In this document: one piece after another, positions 42,130 to 50,615 of the stretch
Numbering within the stretch: position 1 is the first letter of the stretch
Layout: the number at the start of each line of letters is the position of its first letter
NCBI RefSeq assembly: GCF_024357955.1
Contig: NZ_JANEYT010000034.1
Location: 1-50,641 of the forward strand
Length of the DNA: 50,641 bases
Direction: 5' to 3'
From: Photobacterium pectinilyticum
GTDB lineage: Bacteria; Pseudomonadota; Gammaproteobacteria; Enterobacterales; Vibrionaceae
Program-made: the position numbers and the translations under genes
The notes under the pieces: model-generated
The model's database searches: none
What the model saw: the letters and a program-made list of their open reading frames with translations, nothing else
Told to the model about the DNA's origin: nothing

Positions 42130-42726
42130 ATGGAGAGTCAACGACCTGGTATCATCCGGCGTTTTTGGCAGTGGTTCAGAAAGCCCAGCCATTTTGCAAT
42201 TGGCACAGTCCTGACCGTGGGTGTGGTTGCAGGTGTTATCCTGTGGGGCGGGTTTAACACTGCAATGGAGTACAGCAACACGGAAAGCTTCTGTATCGGT
42301 TGTCATGAGATGGAGAACAACGTCTATCAAGAATACGTTGGGACGGTTCATTACAACAATAGCAGTGGTGTTAGGGCGACCTGTCCGGATTGCCATGTAC
42401 CAAAAGAGTGGGCGCCGAAAATGGTGCGTAAGATCCAAGCTTCGAAAGAGCTTTATGCCAAAGCGCTAGGCATTGTCGATACACCGCAGAAGTTCGAGGA
42501 TCACCGGTTTGAAATGGCCTCCCGTGAATGGGACCGCATGAAAGCCAATGATTCGCAAGAGTGTCGCAACTGCCATAACTTTGAGTATATGGATTTTAGC
42601 ACCCAGAAGTCGGTCGCTGCCGGTATTCATAGCCGGGCAATCGAAGACGGCAATACCTGTATTGACTGCCATAAGGGGATCGCCCACCAATTGCCGAAAG
42701 GGCATAAGATCGAAAGTGCTATCTAG
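42130..42726 (+). CDS. napC: Membrane-anchored tetrahaem cytochrome NapC
   Basis: 198 residues, NapC/NirT family. One N-terminal membrane helix (about 20-42) and four CXXCH sites: CIGCHEM near 55, CPDCH near 84, CRNCHNF near 144, CIDCHKG near 177. Oxidises menaquinol and reduces NapB. AGGAGGG lies before the ATG. Last gene of the operon; a terminator follows. With NapGH also present, two quinol entry routes are encoded. Confidence 0.96.
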   Translation: MESQRPGIIRRFWQWFRKPSHFAIGTVLTVGVVAGVILWGGFNTAMEYSNTESFCIGCHEMENNVYQEYVGTVHYNNSSGVRATCPDCHVPKEWAPKMVRKIQASKELYAKALGIVDTPQKFEDHRFEMASREWDRMKANDSQECRNCHNFEYMDFSTQKSVAAGIHSRAIEDGNTCIDCHKGIAHQLPKGHKIESAI

Positions 42727-42750
42727 CTTTCTTTGATTGGTGTAACTAAA

Positions 42751-42782
42751 AAATCCCTAGCCGAGTGATTGGCTGGGGATTT
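42751..42782 (+). terminator. Terminator of the nap operon
   Basis: AAATCCCTAGCC / GGCTGGGGATTT stem with an 8-nt loop, 25 bp after napC. One bulged pair; T run short. Confidence 0.75.
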
Positions 42783-42820
42783 ACGATCCCACGACCATGA
42801 GTTCAACAATGCAGGTTATT

Positions 42821-42984
42821 ATACCAACCTACATATAAATATTTGATCAGTCTTGCTGGTTTAAACCGCTGTTCTCTGCGTTAGATATTTTGTAATTAGA
42901 GCCACTAGTTACTGCAATATCTGCCTTGATAACAGCGATTTTTCCAGTGCAAATACTTGATCAACGACTTATCCAGATTGGTAT
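42821..42984. mobile_element. MITE-like element with imperfect terminal inverted repeats
   Basis: 164 bp starting ATACCAACCT and ending AGATTGGTAT. The two halves are imperfect inverted copies of each other along most of the length (for example TTGATCA blocks and AATCGCTGTT / AACCGCTGTT blocks), meeting near CCACTAGT. It could fold into one long hairpin. No coding capacity, so it would depend on a transposase supplied elsewhere. A half copy is at 45529-45610. Confidence 0.7.
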
Positions 42985-43061
42985 TAGTCAATTGCAGATG
43001 AAAAGAATGATGAGCGAAGTATTGCTTGTTCGAGATGTATCCATAAAACTGTGCTTAACAT

Positions 43062-43092
43062 GTTGCATGTTTACAATTGAGTAGCATGCAAC
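43062..43092. promoter_or_regulatory. Inverted repeat upstream of the nucleotidase gene
   Basis: GTTGCATG, 15 bp, CATGCAAC, about 136 bp before the nucleotidase start. Operator-like; no protein can be assigned. Confidence 0.4.
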
Positions 43093-43227
43093 GGTTTACA
43101 TTTAACGCGGTATTTATCCAACTTACCGAATTTACAAATTGAAACAGATAGGTTGAATTTTAAGTACTTATTCTATTATTTCTCCTTATATTGCCTACGT
43201 TTATTCCAAGACATTAGGCTCTGTGAG

Positions 43228-45435
43228 ATGAAAAATAAAACCTTTAAACTTGCGACGTTAAGTGCCGCTATCCTACTGGTTTCTACTGCCAGTTATGCCA
43301 ATGATCAAGCGCCAGCATCCATCGCTGAATGTAAAACCTTTGAACCGACCCCATCGGTAATCGTGAAAGGCACCAATAACGAATTAACAAGCCAGACGAT
43401 CACTATTGGTGCGACCGGTGACATGCATGGTCGTATTTTCGCTTATGATTACGCGCTTGATGGCGTAGACAGAAATGCGGGTTTCTCAAAAATTGCCACC
43501 CTGCTACGTGACGAGCGCTCCAGCAATGACAACTTCTTGCTGATCGACTTAGGCGATACCGTTCAGGGCAACTCGGCAGAGCTATTCAACAACGATCCTG
43601 TCCACCCAGTTGTTGAAACCATGAACACCCTAAACTACGACTTGTGGGTGCCGGGTAACCACGAGTTTGACTTCGAGCGCGCTTTTCTTGAGCGTAGCCT
43701 TGAAAACTTCAACGGTTCAGTGGTTTCTTCCAATGTTATTTGGGATAAAAACTCGGTTGACTGTAAAGCCAACGAAGAAGAAGTCCCGTTCCTACGTGGC
43801 TACCAGATCTTCAATTACAATGGTGCCAAAGTAGCTGTTGTTGGTTTAACACCGTCTTACGTTAAAGTGTGGAATGCCTCTAACCCAGAGAATTTCCGTA
43901 ACTTGGATTTCAAAGATGAGTTAGAAGCGGTTACTGATACCGTAAATAACGTTATCGAACAGTACCAGCCTGACGTGGTGATTGGTGCCCTTCACCATGG
44001 CCGTAAAGAGCACGGTCGCGGTGTTCATGAGATTGCCTCTAAGCTTGCTGATAAGTTTGATGTGATCTTCATGGGTCACGAGCACGCTCGCTTCATTGAG
44101 CAAGTTGAGAAAGGCGCAGATATTAGTGCGGAAATGCCAGAAATTTCTGTCGGTGGTAACAGCGAGCAGGAAGACAAGGCTAAATCGGGCGTTTACAATG
44201 CTGAAAACCGCCATGAAAAAGTGAAGATCATCGAGCCGGGTAACTGGGGTTGGGCACTGGCTAAAGCAGAGATCGAACTGGAAAAAGATCCGCAAGGCAA
44301 GTGGCAGATTGTTGATACTACATTGTCTAACCGCAAGGTTGAGAATGTACAAGAAGACAATACACTGCAAGAGCAAATGCAGCATATCCATGATGCCTCT
44401 GTTACCGATGCCAACATCAAAATTGGTGAAGTAAAAGGTAACTTCACCAACTCTCAAGGTGGTTTTGCTGACGAAGCGGTACTTGAAGAGCAAGTGCTAA
44501 ACAGCGAAGGTTTACGCCTTTACAGCTCAATCCATACTGGCAAGTTGTCGGATATGCCGATCACGGATTTGATCAACCAGATCCAAATCATGAACATTGA
44601 GCAAAAAGGCTCTGACTCTGAAGGCAATGAGATCAAAGTCGACGTATCAGCCGCAGCGCTGTTCTCCGACGGCTCGAACCTGTTTGATGGTCAGGAATAC
44701 CGTAAGAAAGACAGTGCCAACCTATACATGTATGACAACCAATTGGTTGCGGTTAGCATCAAGGGCGAGCAACTGAAAGCGTACATGGAGTGGTCTTACG
44801 GTTACTTCAATACTTACCAAGCCAACGATATTACGGTTTCTTTCAACTCGGCTATCCCTGCCTACAACTACGACATCTTTGATGGTTCTATCCAATATAC
44901 CGTGGATCTGAGTAATACGGTGGGTGAGCGTATTGATATCACCGAGATCCGTGGCGGTGAATTTAATCCTGACGCTGATTATGTATTGGCGATCAATGAT
45001 TATCGTTTAGGTACTTTGCTTGGCGAAGAGTGGATCACCGGTGAGCAAGTGATTTGGGACTCATCGAACGAGCCTGTTTACGCGGTACGTGACATGATCA
45101 CCGAATACGTTGAAAACGAAGGTGTATTGGATCGTAGCAAGTTCGAAAATGTGAACTGGTACATTAAGCAATACGGTCCAGCGAATGCTGCCGGTGCTGT
45201 ATCTGAGCAAGGTGATATTCTGTCGCTGCGTGAAGGCGCGGGTGCCGAGTTGTGGAACAAGCTGCAGAACAAAGAAATCTGTGTAATGCGTTCAGGCCCA
45301 GGTGCTCGTGACTCTATCAATGTGTCAGTGAACCTTGCCGATGAAAGTACATGGTTTGCTAACCCTAACTACTCTGCAGAGGCGACTCAGGAAGCCCTGT
45401 ATGAAGGTTGTGCGTACAGCAACCAGCCAAAGTAA
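43228..45435 (+). CDS. Exported 5'-nucleotidase/phosphoesterase (UshA/CpdB family)
   Basis: 735 residues with a signal peptide (LATLSAAILLVSTASYAN). The metallophosphatase domain shows GATGDMHGRIF near 50, LIDLGDTVQGNS near 92, WVPGNHEFDFE near 128, ALHHGRKEHG near 255 and MGHEHARF near 284. The C-terminal 5'-nucleotidase domain (about 430-660) includes INDYRLGTLLG. It should hydrolyse nucleotides or cyclic nucleotides in the periplasm. The ATG at 43228 gives the signal peptide; an upstream TTG would add 25 unlikely residues. Possible partner of the two-component system that follows. Confidence 0.88.
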   Translation: MKNKTFKLATLSAAILLVSTASYANDQAPASIAECKTFEPTPSVIVKGTNNELTSQTITIGATGDMHGRIFAYDYALDGVDRNAGFSKIATLLRDERSSNDNFLLIDLGDTVQGNSAELFNNDPVHPVVETMNTLNYDLWVPGNHEFDFERAFLERSLENFNGSVVSSNVIWDKNSVDCKANEEEVPFLRGYQIFNYNGAKVAVVGLTPSYVKVWNASNPENFRNLDFKDELEAVTDTVNNVIEQYQPDVVIGALHHGRKEHGRGVHEIASKLADKFDVIFMGHEHARFIEQVEKGADISAEMPEISVGGNSEQEDKAKSGVYNAENRHEKVKIIEPGNWGWALAKAEIELEKDPQGKWQIVDTTLSNRKVENVQEDNTLQEQMQHIHDASVTDANIKIGEVKGNFTNSQGGFADEAVLEEQVLNSEGLRLYSSIHTGKLSDMPITDLINQIQIMNIEQKGSDSEGNEIKVDVSAAALFSDGSNLFDGQEYRKKDSANLYMYDNQLVAVSIKGEQLKAYMEWSYGYFNTYQANDITVSFNSAIPAYNYDIFDGSIQYTVDLSNTVGERIDITEIRGGEFNPDADYVLAINDYRLGTLLGEEWITGEQVIWDSSNEPVYAVRDMITEYVENEGVLDRSKFENVNWYIKQYGPANAAGAVSEQGDILSLREGAGAELWNKLQNKEICVMRSGPGARDSINVSVNLADESTWFANPNYSAEATQEALYEGCAYSNQPK

Positions 45436-45456
45436 TCGACTTCTCGGTTGAATGAT

Positions 45457-45481
45457 AAAAAGGCGCTTCGGCGCCTTTTTT
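45457..45481 (+). terminator. Terminator after the nucleotidase gene
   Basis: AAAAAGGCGC-TTCG-GCGCCTTTTTT, a classical strong intrinsic terminator. Confidence 0.93.
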
Positions 45482-45528
45482 GCTTTTCGTATACCCCAAA
45501 CGTCAAGGTGTTTGGTTTCACTAGAATA

Positions 45529-45610
45529 ATACCAACCTACATAAATACTTGCTCAGTCTTGCAGGTTAAAATCGCTGTTTTCTGCGTTAGATATTTTGTA
45601 ATTAGAGCCA
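45529..45610. repeat. Half copy of the MITE-like element
   Basis: 82 bp closely matching the left half of the element at 42821-42904, from ATACCAACCT to AATTAGAGCCA, then similarity stops sharply at what would be the centre of the palindrome. It lies in the promoter region of the histidine kinase gene. Confidence 0.85.
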
Positions 45611-45694
45611 TGAGTGTCTTATCTTTGGCGTTCTTCATATTTTCTCCCATTTTTTCCTGTAGGCTTATTGAGTGACTTCAACGTAGGATTGCCG

Positions 45695-47179
45695 ATGCGG
45701 GTTTCTTTATTTCGAAAACTCTTTTTTTGTCTTTTTTTCAGTAGTGTGCTGGTGGCTATTGGCATGGGCCTGCTGATCAACTCCAGCTTCAAAGAGGGCT
45801 TTCAGCGATTTATTAATCAGGAAGAAATACTGAAAGTAGAGGCTCTGGCAGAAAAACTGACCGCCTATTACTCTAAACAATACGGTTGGAAACGGCTGGT
45901 CGAGTCGCCTCATATTTTTGCATCGATGCTGCGGCAGATTGGTGAAATTCCGCCCCCTCGAGGGCATCACCCAGCCCCAGTCTCTAACCCAGCTTCTAAC
46001 CCAGGGATAGGCCTCCCCCCAGACGACGTTGGGCAGGCATTGCCCTTAGATAAACCCTCGTCTGTTTTTGTACCGTTAGGGGTGCGGGTTAACCTCGTTT
46101 CGCTCGAGAACGAGCCTTTGTTGGGGGCTCCGCAGAACTTACAGTCGCTTCCCAATGATTTACGGTTGGAAAAAGTGGCTGTGAATTATGAAGGGCGGCC
46201 AGTTGGGTGGATAACGGTGCTCCAAAGCCAGTCGCTGTCTAATGAGTTGGCTGAAAGCTTCTTGCGCTCCCAAACCCGCAATATTGTTTTTATTTCATTG
46301 GTGACCTTGGTTGTCAGCTTAGTCTTTGCTAGTGGCTTAGTCGGTTACCTGCTTAAACCTCTCAGGGCACTGCATCGGGGAGCGGAATCGGTCCAGCGGG
46401 GCGATCTCGATTTCCACATTCATATCCGGGGTAATGATGAGGTGACCGATGTGATACAGGCGTTTAATCATCTTGTCGCGAGTCTGAAACAGCAAGAGAA
46501 AATGCGCGAGCAATGGTTGTCTGATATTTCTCATGAGCTACGTACCCCTTTGGCTGTTCTGCGTAGTGAGTTGGAGGCTTTGGTTGATGGTATTCGCCAG
46601 CCAGAACCCCGTTATATGGAATCCTTGCACCACCAAGTGCTTAATTTGTCGAAATTGGTGGAAGAGTTACGCGTACTATCGCTGGCAGATATGGCAGGAA
46701 ATAGTGCCATAGTCGCTGAACCCCTTGAGCTCAATCATTTGCTGAAGCCTTGCTTGGATCGTTATGAAAGGAGGCTTAAGGAGAAGCAGATAGTTTTGCA
46801 TCGGCCTAAAGCGGATTGTCAACCAATGATGGTGACAGGGGAGCAAAAGAAAATCGAGCAGGTTGTATCAAACCTGCTTGAGAACAGTTACCGCTATACC
46901 GATGTTGGTGGTAATGTTTGGGTTTCACTGGCTCAAAAGGGGGCGGAAGTGGTGCTCACGATTGAAGATAGTGCGCCGGGAGTCAATAATGAGGCGTTAC
47001 CTAAGTTGTTTGACCGACTATACCGGGTTGACCAATCACGCAGCAGGGAACATGGCGGCTCCGGGCTGGGCTTAGCTATCTGCAAGAGTATTCTTGAAGC
47101 CCATAAAGGACATATACATGCAGCTCCCTCAGAACGGGGGGGGATTAAGATGGTGGTGACCTTACCAAGGCAAGGATGA
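45695..47179 (+). CDS. Sensor histidine kinase (BaeS-like)
   Basis: 494 residues. TM1 at about 8-30; a periplasmic sensor of about 150 residues containing a Pro-rich segment (PPPRGHHPAPVSNPASNPG); TM2 near 190-215; HAMP; a HisKA site DISHELRTPLAVLRSE; and an ATPase domain with NLLENSYRYT, EDSAPGV and HGGSGLGLAI. Domain order and the C-terminus resemble BaeS, an envelope-stress and efflux sensor, but the periplasmic part differs and the signal is unknown. ATG 45695 has AGGA six bases upstream; earlier in-frame codons start within or just after a repeat. Followed after 19 bp by its response regulator. Confidence 0.9.
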   Translation: MRVSLFRKLFFCLFFSSVLVAIGMGLLINSSFKEGFQRFINQEEILKVEALAEKLTAYYSKQYGWKRLVESPHIFASMLRQIGEIPPPRGHHPAPVSNPASNPGIGLPPDDVGQALPLDKPSSVFVPLGVRVNLVSLENEPLLGAPQNLQSLPNDLRLEKVAVNYEGRPVGWITVLQSQSLSNELAESFLRSQTRNIVFISLVTLVVSLVFASGLVGYLLKPLRALHRGAESVQRGDLDFHIHIRGNDEVTDVIQAFNHLVASLKQQEKMREQWLSDISHELRTPLAVLRSELEALVDGIRQPEPRYMESLHHQVLNLSKLVEELRVLSLADMAGNSAIVAEPLELNHLLKPCLDRYERRLKEKQIVLHRPKADCQPMMVTGEQKKIEQVVSNLLENSYRYTDVGGNVWVSLAQKGAEVVLTIEDSAPGVNNEALPKLFDRLYRVDQSRSREHGGSGLGLAICKSILEAHKGHIHAAPSERGGIKMVVTLPRQG

Positions 47180-47198
47180 AGGTAGAGGAGAGTGCAAC

Positions 47199-47873
47199 GT
47201 GATTTTGATTGTCGAAGATGAACCTGCATTGGCCAATGTACTGGGAGAGTACCTGTCGCATAGTGGCTATGAGAGTCATATCATTGAAGATGGTAACCAA
47301 GTGATAGAATGGATAAAAATGCACTCCCCCGAGTTGGTGATCTTGGATCTTATGCTGCCAAACCGCGATGGTTTAGATATCTACCGTGAATTGCGCACGT
47401 TTAGCGATGTGCCTGTCATTATGGCGACGGCAAAAGTGGATGAGATTGACCGCTTGTTGGGACTGGAGTTGGGCGCTGATGACTATGTTTGCAAGCCCTA
47501 CAGCCCAAGGGAGTTGGTGGTTAGGGTTAAGAATATACTGCGGCGAACTCAGTCAACGTCGACGGAAAAAACCGAATCTACGTTAAGGATTGATGAGGTT
47601 AAAATGCAAGCTTGGGTGCATAGCAAAGCACTCAATCTCACGCCGGCGGAGTTTCGTTTGTTGGCGTATTTCTCTCAGCATAGCGGCCAGGTGTTTAGCC
47701 GTAATCAGTTGATGGATAAAATTTATTTTGACGACCGGGTGGTGACTGATCGTACCATTGACAGCCATATAAAAAATCTCCGTAAGAAGATCCTAGCCAT
47801 CGATAGTGAGAGTGACTGGATAAAGTCGGTCTATGGGGTAGGTTACCGGTTTGAACTTGAAGCAATCTCCTAA
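47199..47873 (+). CDS. OmpR-family response regulator (BaeR-like)
   Basis: 224 residues. Receiver domain 1-115 with acidic pocket EDEP, phospho-acceptor Asp in LVILDLMLPNRDG, and Lys in CKPYSPREL. A winged-helix DNA-binding domain at about 128-222 contains LTPAEFRLL and DRTIDSHIKNLRKK. The start codon is GTG with GAGGAGAG upstream. Pairs with the kinase just before it. The neighbouring DUF1566 gene, 75 bp downstream, is a plausible target. Confidence 0.93.
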   Translation: MILIVEDEPALANVLGEYLSHSGYESHIIEDGNQVIEWIKMHSPELVILDLMLPNRDGLDIYRELRTFSDVPVIMATAKVDEIDRLLGLELGADDYVCKPYSPRELVVRVKNILRRTQSTSTEKTESTLRIDEVKMQAWVHSKALNLTPAEFRLLAYFSQHSGQVFSRNQLMDKIYFDDRVVTDRTIDSHIKNLRKKILAIDSESDWIKSVYGVGYRFELEAIS

Positions 47874-47908
47874 ATTACTCCATATTTCATACACAATTAC
47901 AGCGCATA

Positions 47909-47946
47909 GTTACCCCATCAACACATTAAAGCTTGATTGGGGTAAC
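47909..47946 (+). promoter_or_regulatory. Hairpin next to the DUF1566 start codon
   Basis: GTTACCCCATCAA (47909-47921), 11 nt, TTGATTGGGGTAAC (47933-47946): a 13-bp stem with one bulged base, ending two bases before the ATG. The right arm contains the only ribosome-binding-like GGGG, so in mRNA it would be paired. As DNA it could equally be an operator. Confidence 0.65.
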
Positions 47947-47947
47947 C

Positions 47948-49516
47948 ATGAAAAAGACTGAGTTTAAACGCGCTTTTCTCCGCATTTCGAAATTAACCGC
48001 TGCGTTAGCAATCACTGGCATGACCGCTTTCTCAACAGTCGCAGCGACCAACCAGTCACCGCAATACAGCTATAGCATCGTCGATACCAATCAGTCAGTT
48101 TGTACTGATGCGCAGAACGTTTTAGATGAATGCCCAACCGAGAAAGGTAAAACGGGTTTTGGTCAGGATGCCCAGTACCAAGGCCGCGCCCCGAGTTATA
48201 CCCGTAATAATGATGGCACGGTAACAGATAACCATACCGGTCTTATTTGGGCACAAACCACGGATACCAATGGTGATGGGAAAATAACAGCAGCCGATAA
48301 GATGACTTATGATGAAGCGGTTGCCTATGCTTCAAACTTGCAGTTGGCAGGCCACAGTGATTGGCGTGTACCGACCATCAAAGAACTGTATTCATTGATG
48401 ATGTTCGATGGTGAGGATCCGAGTGGTTTAAACGGCGCTGGTACGTATTCTATTCGTCCATTCCTTGATCACGAGTACTTCGGCTTCGAGTCCGGTGATC
48501 TTAGTGCTGGCGAGCGATTGATTGATTCTCAATATGTGAGTAGCACTAAATATGTGTCAACCACGATGAATGGTGATGAGACCGTATTTGGCGTGAATTT
48601 TATCGATGGTCGTATAAAAGGTTATGGTATGAAGTCTCCGCATGGAGGGGAGAAAACCTTTTATGTCATGGTTGTTCGTGGCAACACCGATTACGGCATT
48701 AACGATTTTTCAAATAACAACAATGGGACTGTGACTGATAATGCAACGGGATTGACTTGGCAGCAGGCTGATAGCGGTGCTGGGATGGATTGGCCAGCAG
48801 CACTGGAATACTGTGAAAATCTTGAATTGGCGGGTAACAGTAACTGGAGACTGCCGAACATTAAGGAATTACAGTCCATTGTCGATTATACCAAGTCGCC
48901 AGGTACCACTAACAGCGCCGCTATCGACAATGTGTTCGAGGTGACTCCTATTTTTAATGAGGGAGAAACGCTGGACTATCCGAGTTACTGGAGCAGCACG
49001 ACTCACCAAAACCTGAAAAATGGCAAAAATGCGGCATATATGGCGTTTGGTCGTTCACTCGGTAATATGAATGGTGAGTGGGTTGATGTTCATGGTGCAG
49101 GTGCCCAGCGAAGTGACCCAAAAGTCTATGAGGGGATTGATTATCCTCAGGGCCATGGCCCACAAGGGGATGCTATCCGTTATAGCAATAACGTACGCTG
49201 TGTGACTGACAACGCTACAGTGTTTGTGGCTCAGCCTGAAGCGATTGAGCGTTCCACTAAACAGTACATTCTTAATGGCTCTGAGGCGTCAATAGATTCA
49301 CATAAGCCTCGCAATCAGCAAGACAGTAAAACAAAGGATAGACAAGAAGGGCAACGCCAAGGTCATGACCCATTTACCCAAATGGATACAAATAACGACG
49401 GCAAACTCTCTCGTGATGAAGTTCGTGGGCCATTAAAGCGTGACTTCGATAAGTTAGATACCAATCGCGACGGCTATTTAACTCGCAATGAACTGCCTCA
49501 GCGGCCTAGAAAGTAA
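47948..49516 (+). CDS. Exported double-DUF1566 protein with C-terminal EF-hands
   Basis: 522 residues with a signal peptide (ISKLTAALAITGMTAFSTVAA). Two DUF1566 (Lcl C-terminal-type) domains are recognisable by paired motifs: NDGTVTDNHTGLIWAQ with HSDWRVPTIKELYSL, then NNGTVTDNATGLTWQQ with NSNWRLPNIKELQSI. The C-terminus is a polar linker and two EF-hand loops, DTNNDGKLSRDE and DTNRDGYLTRNE. A third Ca-type loop, DTNGDGKITAAD, sits inside the first domain. It probably binds calcium outside the cytoplasm. DUF1566 proteins are often surface or adhesin-like, but the function is unknown. ATG 47948 was chosen because it directly precedes the signal peptide. Confidence 0.88.
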   Translation: MKKTEFKRAFLRISKLTAALAITGMTAFSTVAATNQSPQYSYSIVDTNQSVCTDAQNVLDECPTEKGKTGFGQDAQYQGRAPSYTRNNDGTVTDNHTGLIWAQTTDTNGDGKITAADKMTYDEAVAYASNLQLAGHSDWRVPTIKELYSLMMFDGEDPSGLNGAGTYSIRPFLDHEYFGFESGDLSAGERLIDSQYVSSTKYVSTTMNGDETVFGVNFIDGRIKGYGMKSPHGGEKTFYVMVVRGNTDYGINDFSNNNNGTVTDNATGLTWQQADSGAGMDWPAALEYCENLELAGNSNWRLPNIKELQSIVDYTKSPGTTNSAAIDNVFEVTPIFNEGETLDYPSYWSSTTHQNLKNGKNAAYMAFGRSLGNMNGEWVDVHGAGAQRSDPKVYEGIDYPQGHGPQGDAIRYSNNVRCVTDNATVFVAQPEAIERSTKQYILNGSEASIDSHKPRNQQDSKTKDRQEGQRQGHDPFTQMDTNNDGKLSRDEVRGPLKRDFDKLDTNRDGYLTRNELPQRPRK

Positions 49517-49539
49517 GTATTGAATTAGCAACAACGAAG

Positions 49540-49569
49540 AGCCTTGGTGATAGTACCAAGGCTTTTTTT
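49540..49569 (+). terminator. Terminator after the DUF1566 gene
   Basis: AGCCTTGGT-GATAGT-ACCAAGGCT followed by T6-7. Strong intrinsic terminator. Confidence 0.9.
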
Positions 49570-49635
49570 GTGCCTAAACAAGACGAAGATCACTATTGAA
49601 CCTTTCACTTTGTTTGAAATTCTCATGAAAGGTGT

Positions 49636-49650
49636 TATTGTAATACAATA
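49636..49650. promoter_or_regulatory. GntR/FadR-type palindrome upstream of the SDR gene
   Basis: TATTGTAATACAATA is a perfect odd palindrome and fits the FadR-subfamily pattern T-N-G-T-N3-A-C-N-A. It lies about 83 bp before the gene start, a position suited to repression. Confidence 0.5.
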
Positions 49651-49732
49651 TTATTGATTGCTAGATGTCGAAGAGCCTCTCTTCATAGATCCCTTTGGCA
49701 TAGCCATTAACTAACTCAAAGAGAACATTGAT

Positions 49733-50488
49733 ATGTCTAATAAAGTTGCTTTTATCTCTGGTGCTACAGGTGGTATCGGTTTCCAAGTTGCTAAACGTCT
49801 TGGTAAAGATGGTTACACTGTGATTCTGAACGGTATCGAAGACGCTAAAGGTGCAAGCTGTGTTGCTGAACTTACAGGTGAAGGCATCGAAGCGGAATAC
49901 CGTGGCTTTGACGTTACTGATGAGCATGCAGTAACTGAAAACATCAATGCTATCGGTGAAAAATACGGTCAAATCGATGTTGTTGTTAACAACGCTGGTG
50001 GTCTAGGTGGCCGTAGCCCAATCGAAGGCATGGAAACTGATTTCTTCCGCAAAGTTATGGCGCTTAACCTTGATAGTGCATTCTTTGTTTCTCGTGCTGC
50101 AATTCCGTTCCTGAAGAAGTCTGACAATGCGTCAATCATCAACTTTACTTCTAACGCAGCTTGGAACGCAGGTGGCCCAGGCGCGGGTATCTACGGTACA
50201 TCTAAAGCCGCTGTTCACACGCTAACGCGTGCACTTGCTAAAGAACTGGCTCCAGCGAACATCCGAGTTAACGCGGTATCTCCTGGTACTATCGATACGC
50301 CGTTCCACGCACAAATCAAAGAAACTAAGCCAGAAGTATTTGCTTCTTGGGCTAACAGCATCATGCTTGGTCGTCTTGGTCAGCCAGAAGAAGTTGCTTC
50401 TGCAATCTCTTTCCTAGTAAGCAAAGACGCATCATTCATCACAGCTGAAACGCTACAGATCGGTGGTGGTCAGGCACTGGGTATCTAA
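49733..50488 (+). CDS. Short-chain dehydrogenase/reductase
   Basis: 251 residues, classical SDR. NAD(P) site SGATGGIG near 10; NNAGG near 85; catalytic Ser in NFTSNAAW, and Tyr and Lys in YGTSKAA near 155. The C-terminal pattern RLGQPEEVASAISFL then GGGQALGI is typical. Frequent GGT, CGT and AAC-type codons suggest high expression. Candidate substrates are a 3-oxoacyl thioester, or a sugar keto-acid such as the DEH formed in alginate breakdown; the second fits the GntR-type site upstream, but is inference. AAAGAGAA precedes the ATG. Confidence 0.9.
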   Translation: MSNKVAFISGATGGIGFQVAKRLGKDGYTVILNGIEDAKGASCVAELTGEGIEAEYRGFDVTDEHAVTENINAIGEKYGQIDVVVNNAGGLGGRSPIEGMETDFFRKVMALNLDSAFFVSRAAIPFLKKSDNASIINFTSNAAWNAGGPGAGIYGTSKAAVHTLTRALAKELAPANIRVNAVSPGTIDTPFHAQIKETKPEVFASWANSIMLGRLGQPEEVASAISFLVSKDASFITAETLQIGGGQALGI

Positions 50489-50544
50489 TCCCTACAGTGC
50501 TGTAAAACGAGGGATAGATCTCTTCGTTTGAATTCTGATGAGTA

Positions 50545-50574
50545 TGAAGCCAGCTGGTATACCAGCTGGCTTCA
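50545..50574. repeat. Perfect 30-bp palindrome after the SDR gene
   Basis: Two 14-base arms beginning TGAAGCCAGCTGGT around a central AT dinucleotide; no T run follows. Confidence 0.85.
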
Positions 50575-50584
50575 GATTGCTGAC

Positions 50585-50615
50585 GAACCCCACTTTTTAA
50601 GTGGGGTTCTTTTTT
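50585..50615 (+). terminator. Terminator at the window's right end
   Basis: GAACCCCACTT-TTT-AAGTGGGGTTC followed by six T. Strong terminator for the SDR gene. A further short dyad GCGGCC-GTA-GGCCGC is at 50621-50635, at the window's edge. Confidence 0.92.

Larger units (their letters stand above)
42727..43227. other. Intergenic region between napC and the nucleotidase gene
   Basis: 501 bp. It holds the nap terminator, a 164-bp MITE-like element, and an inverted repeat GTTGCATG-N15-CATGCAAC at 43062-43092. No credible small gene was found. Confidence 0.65.
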
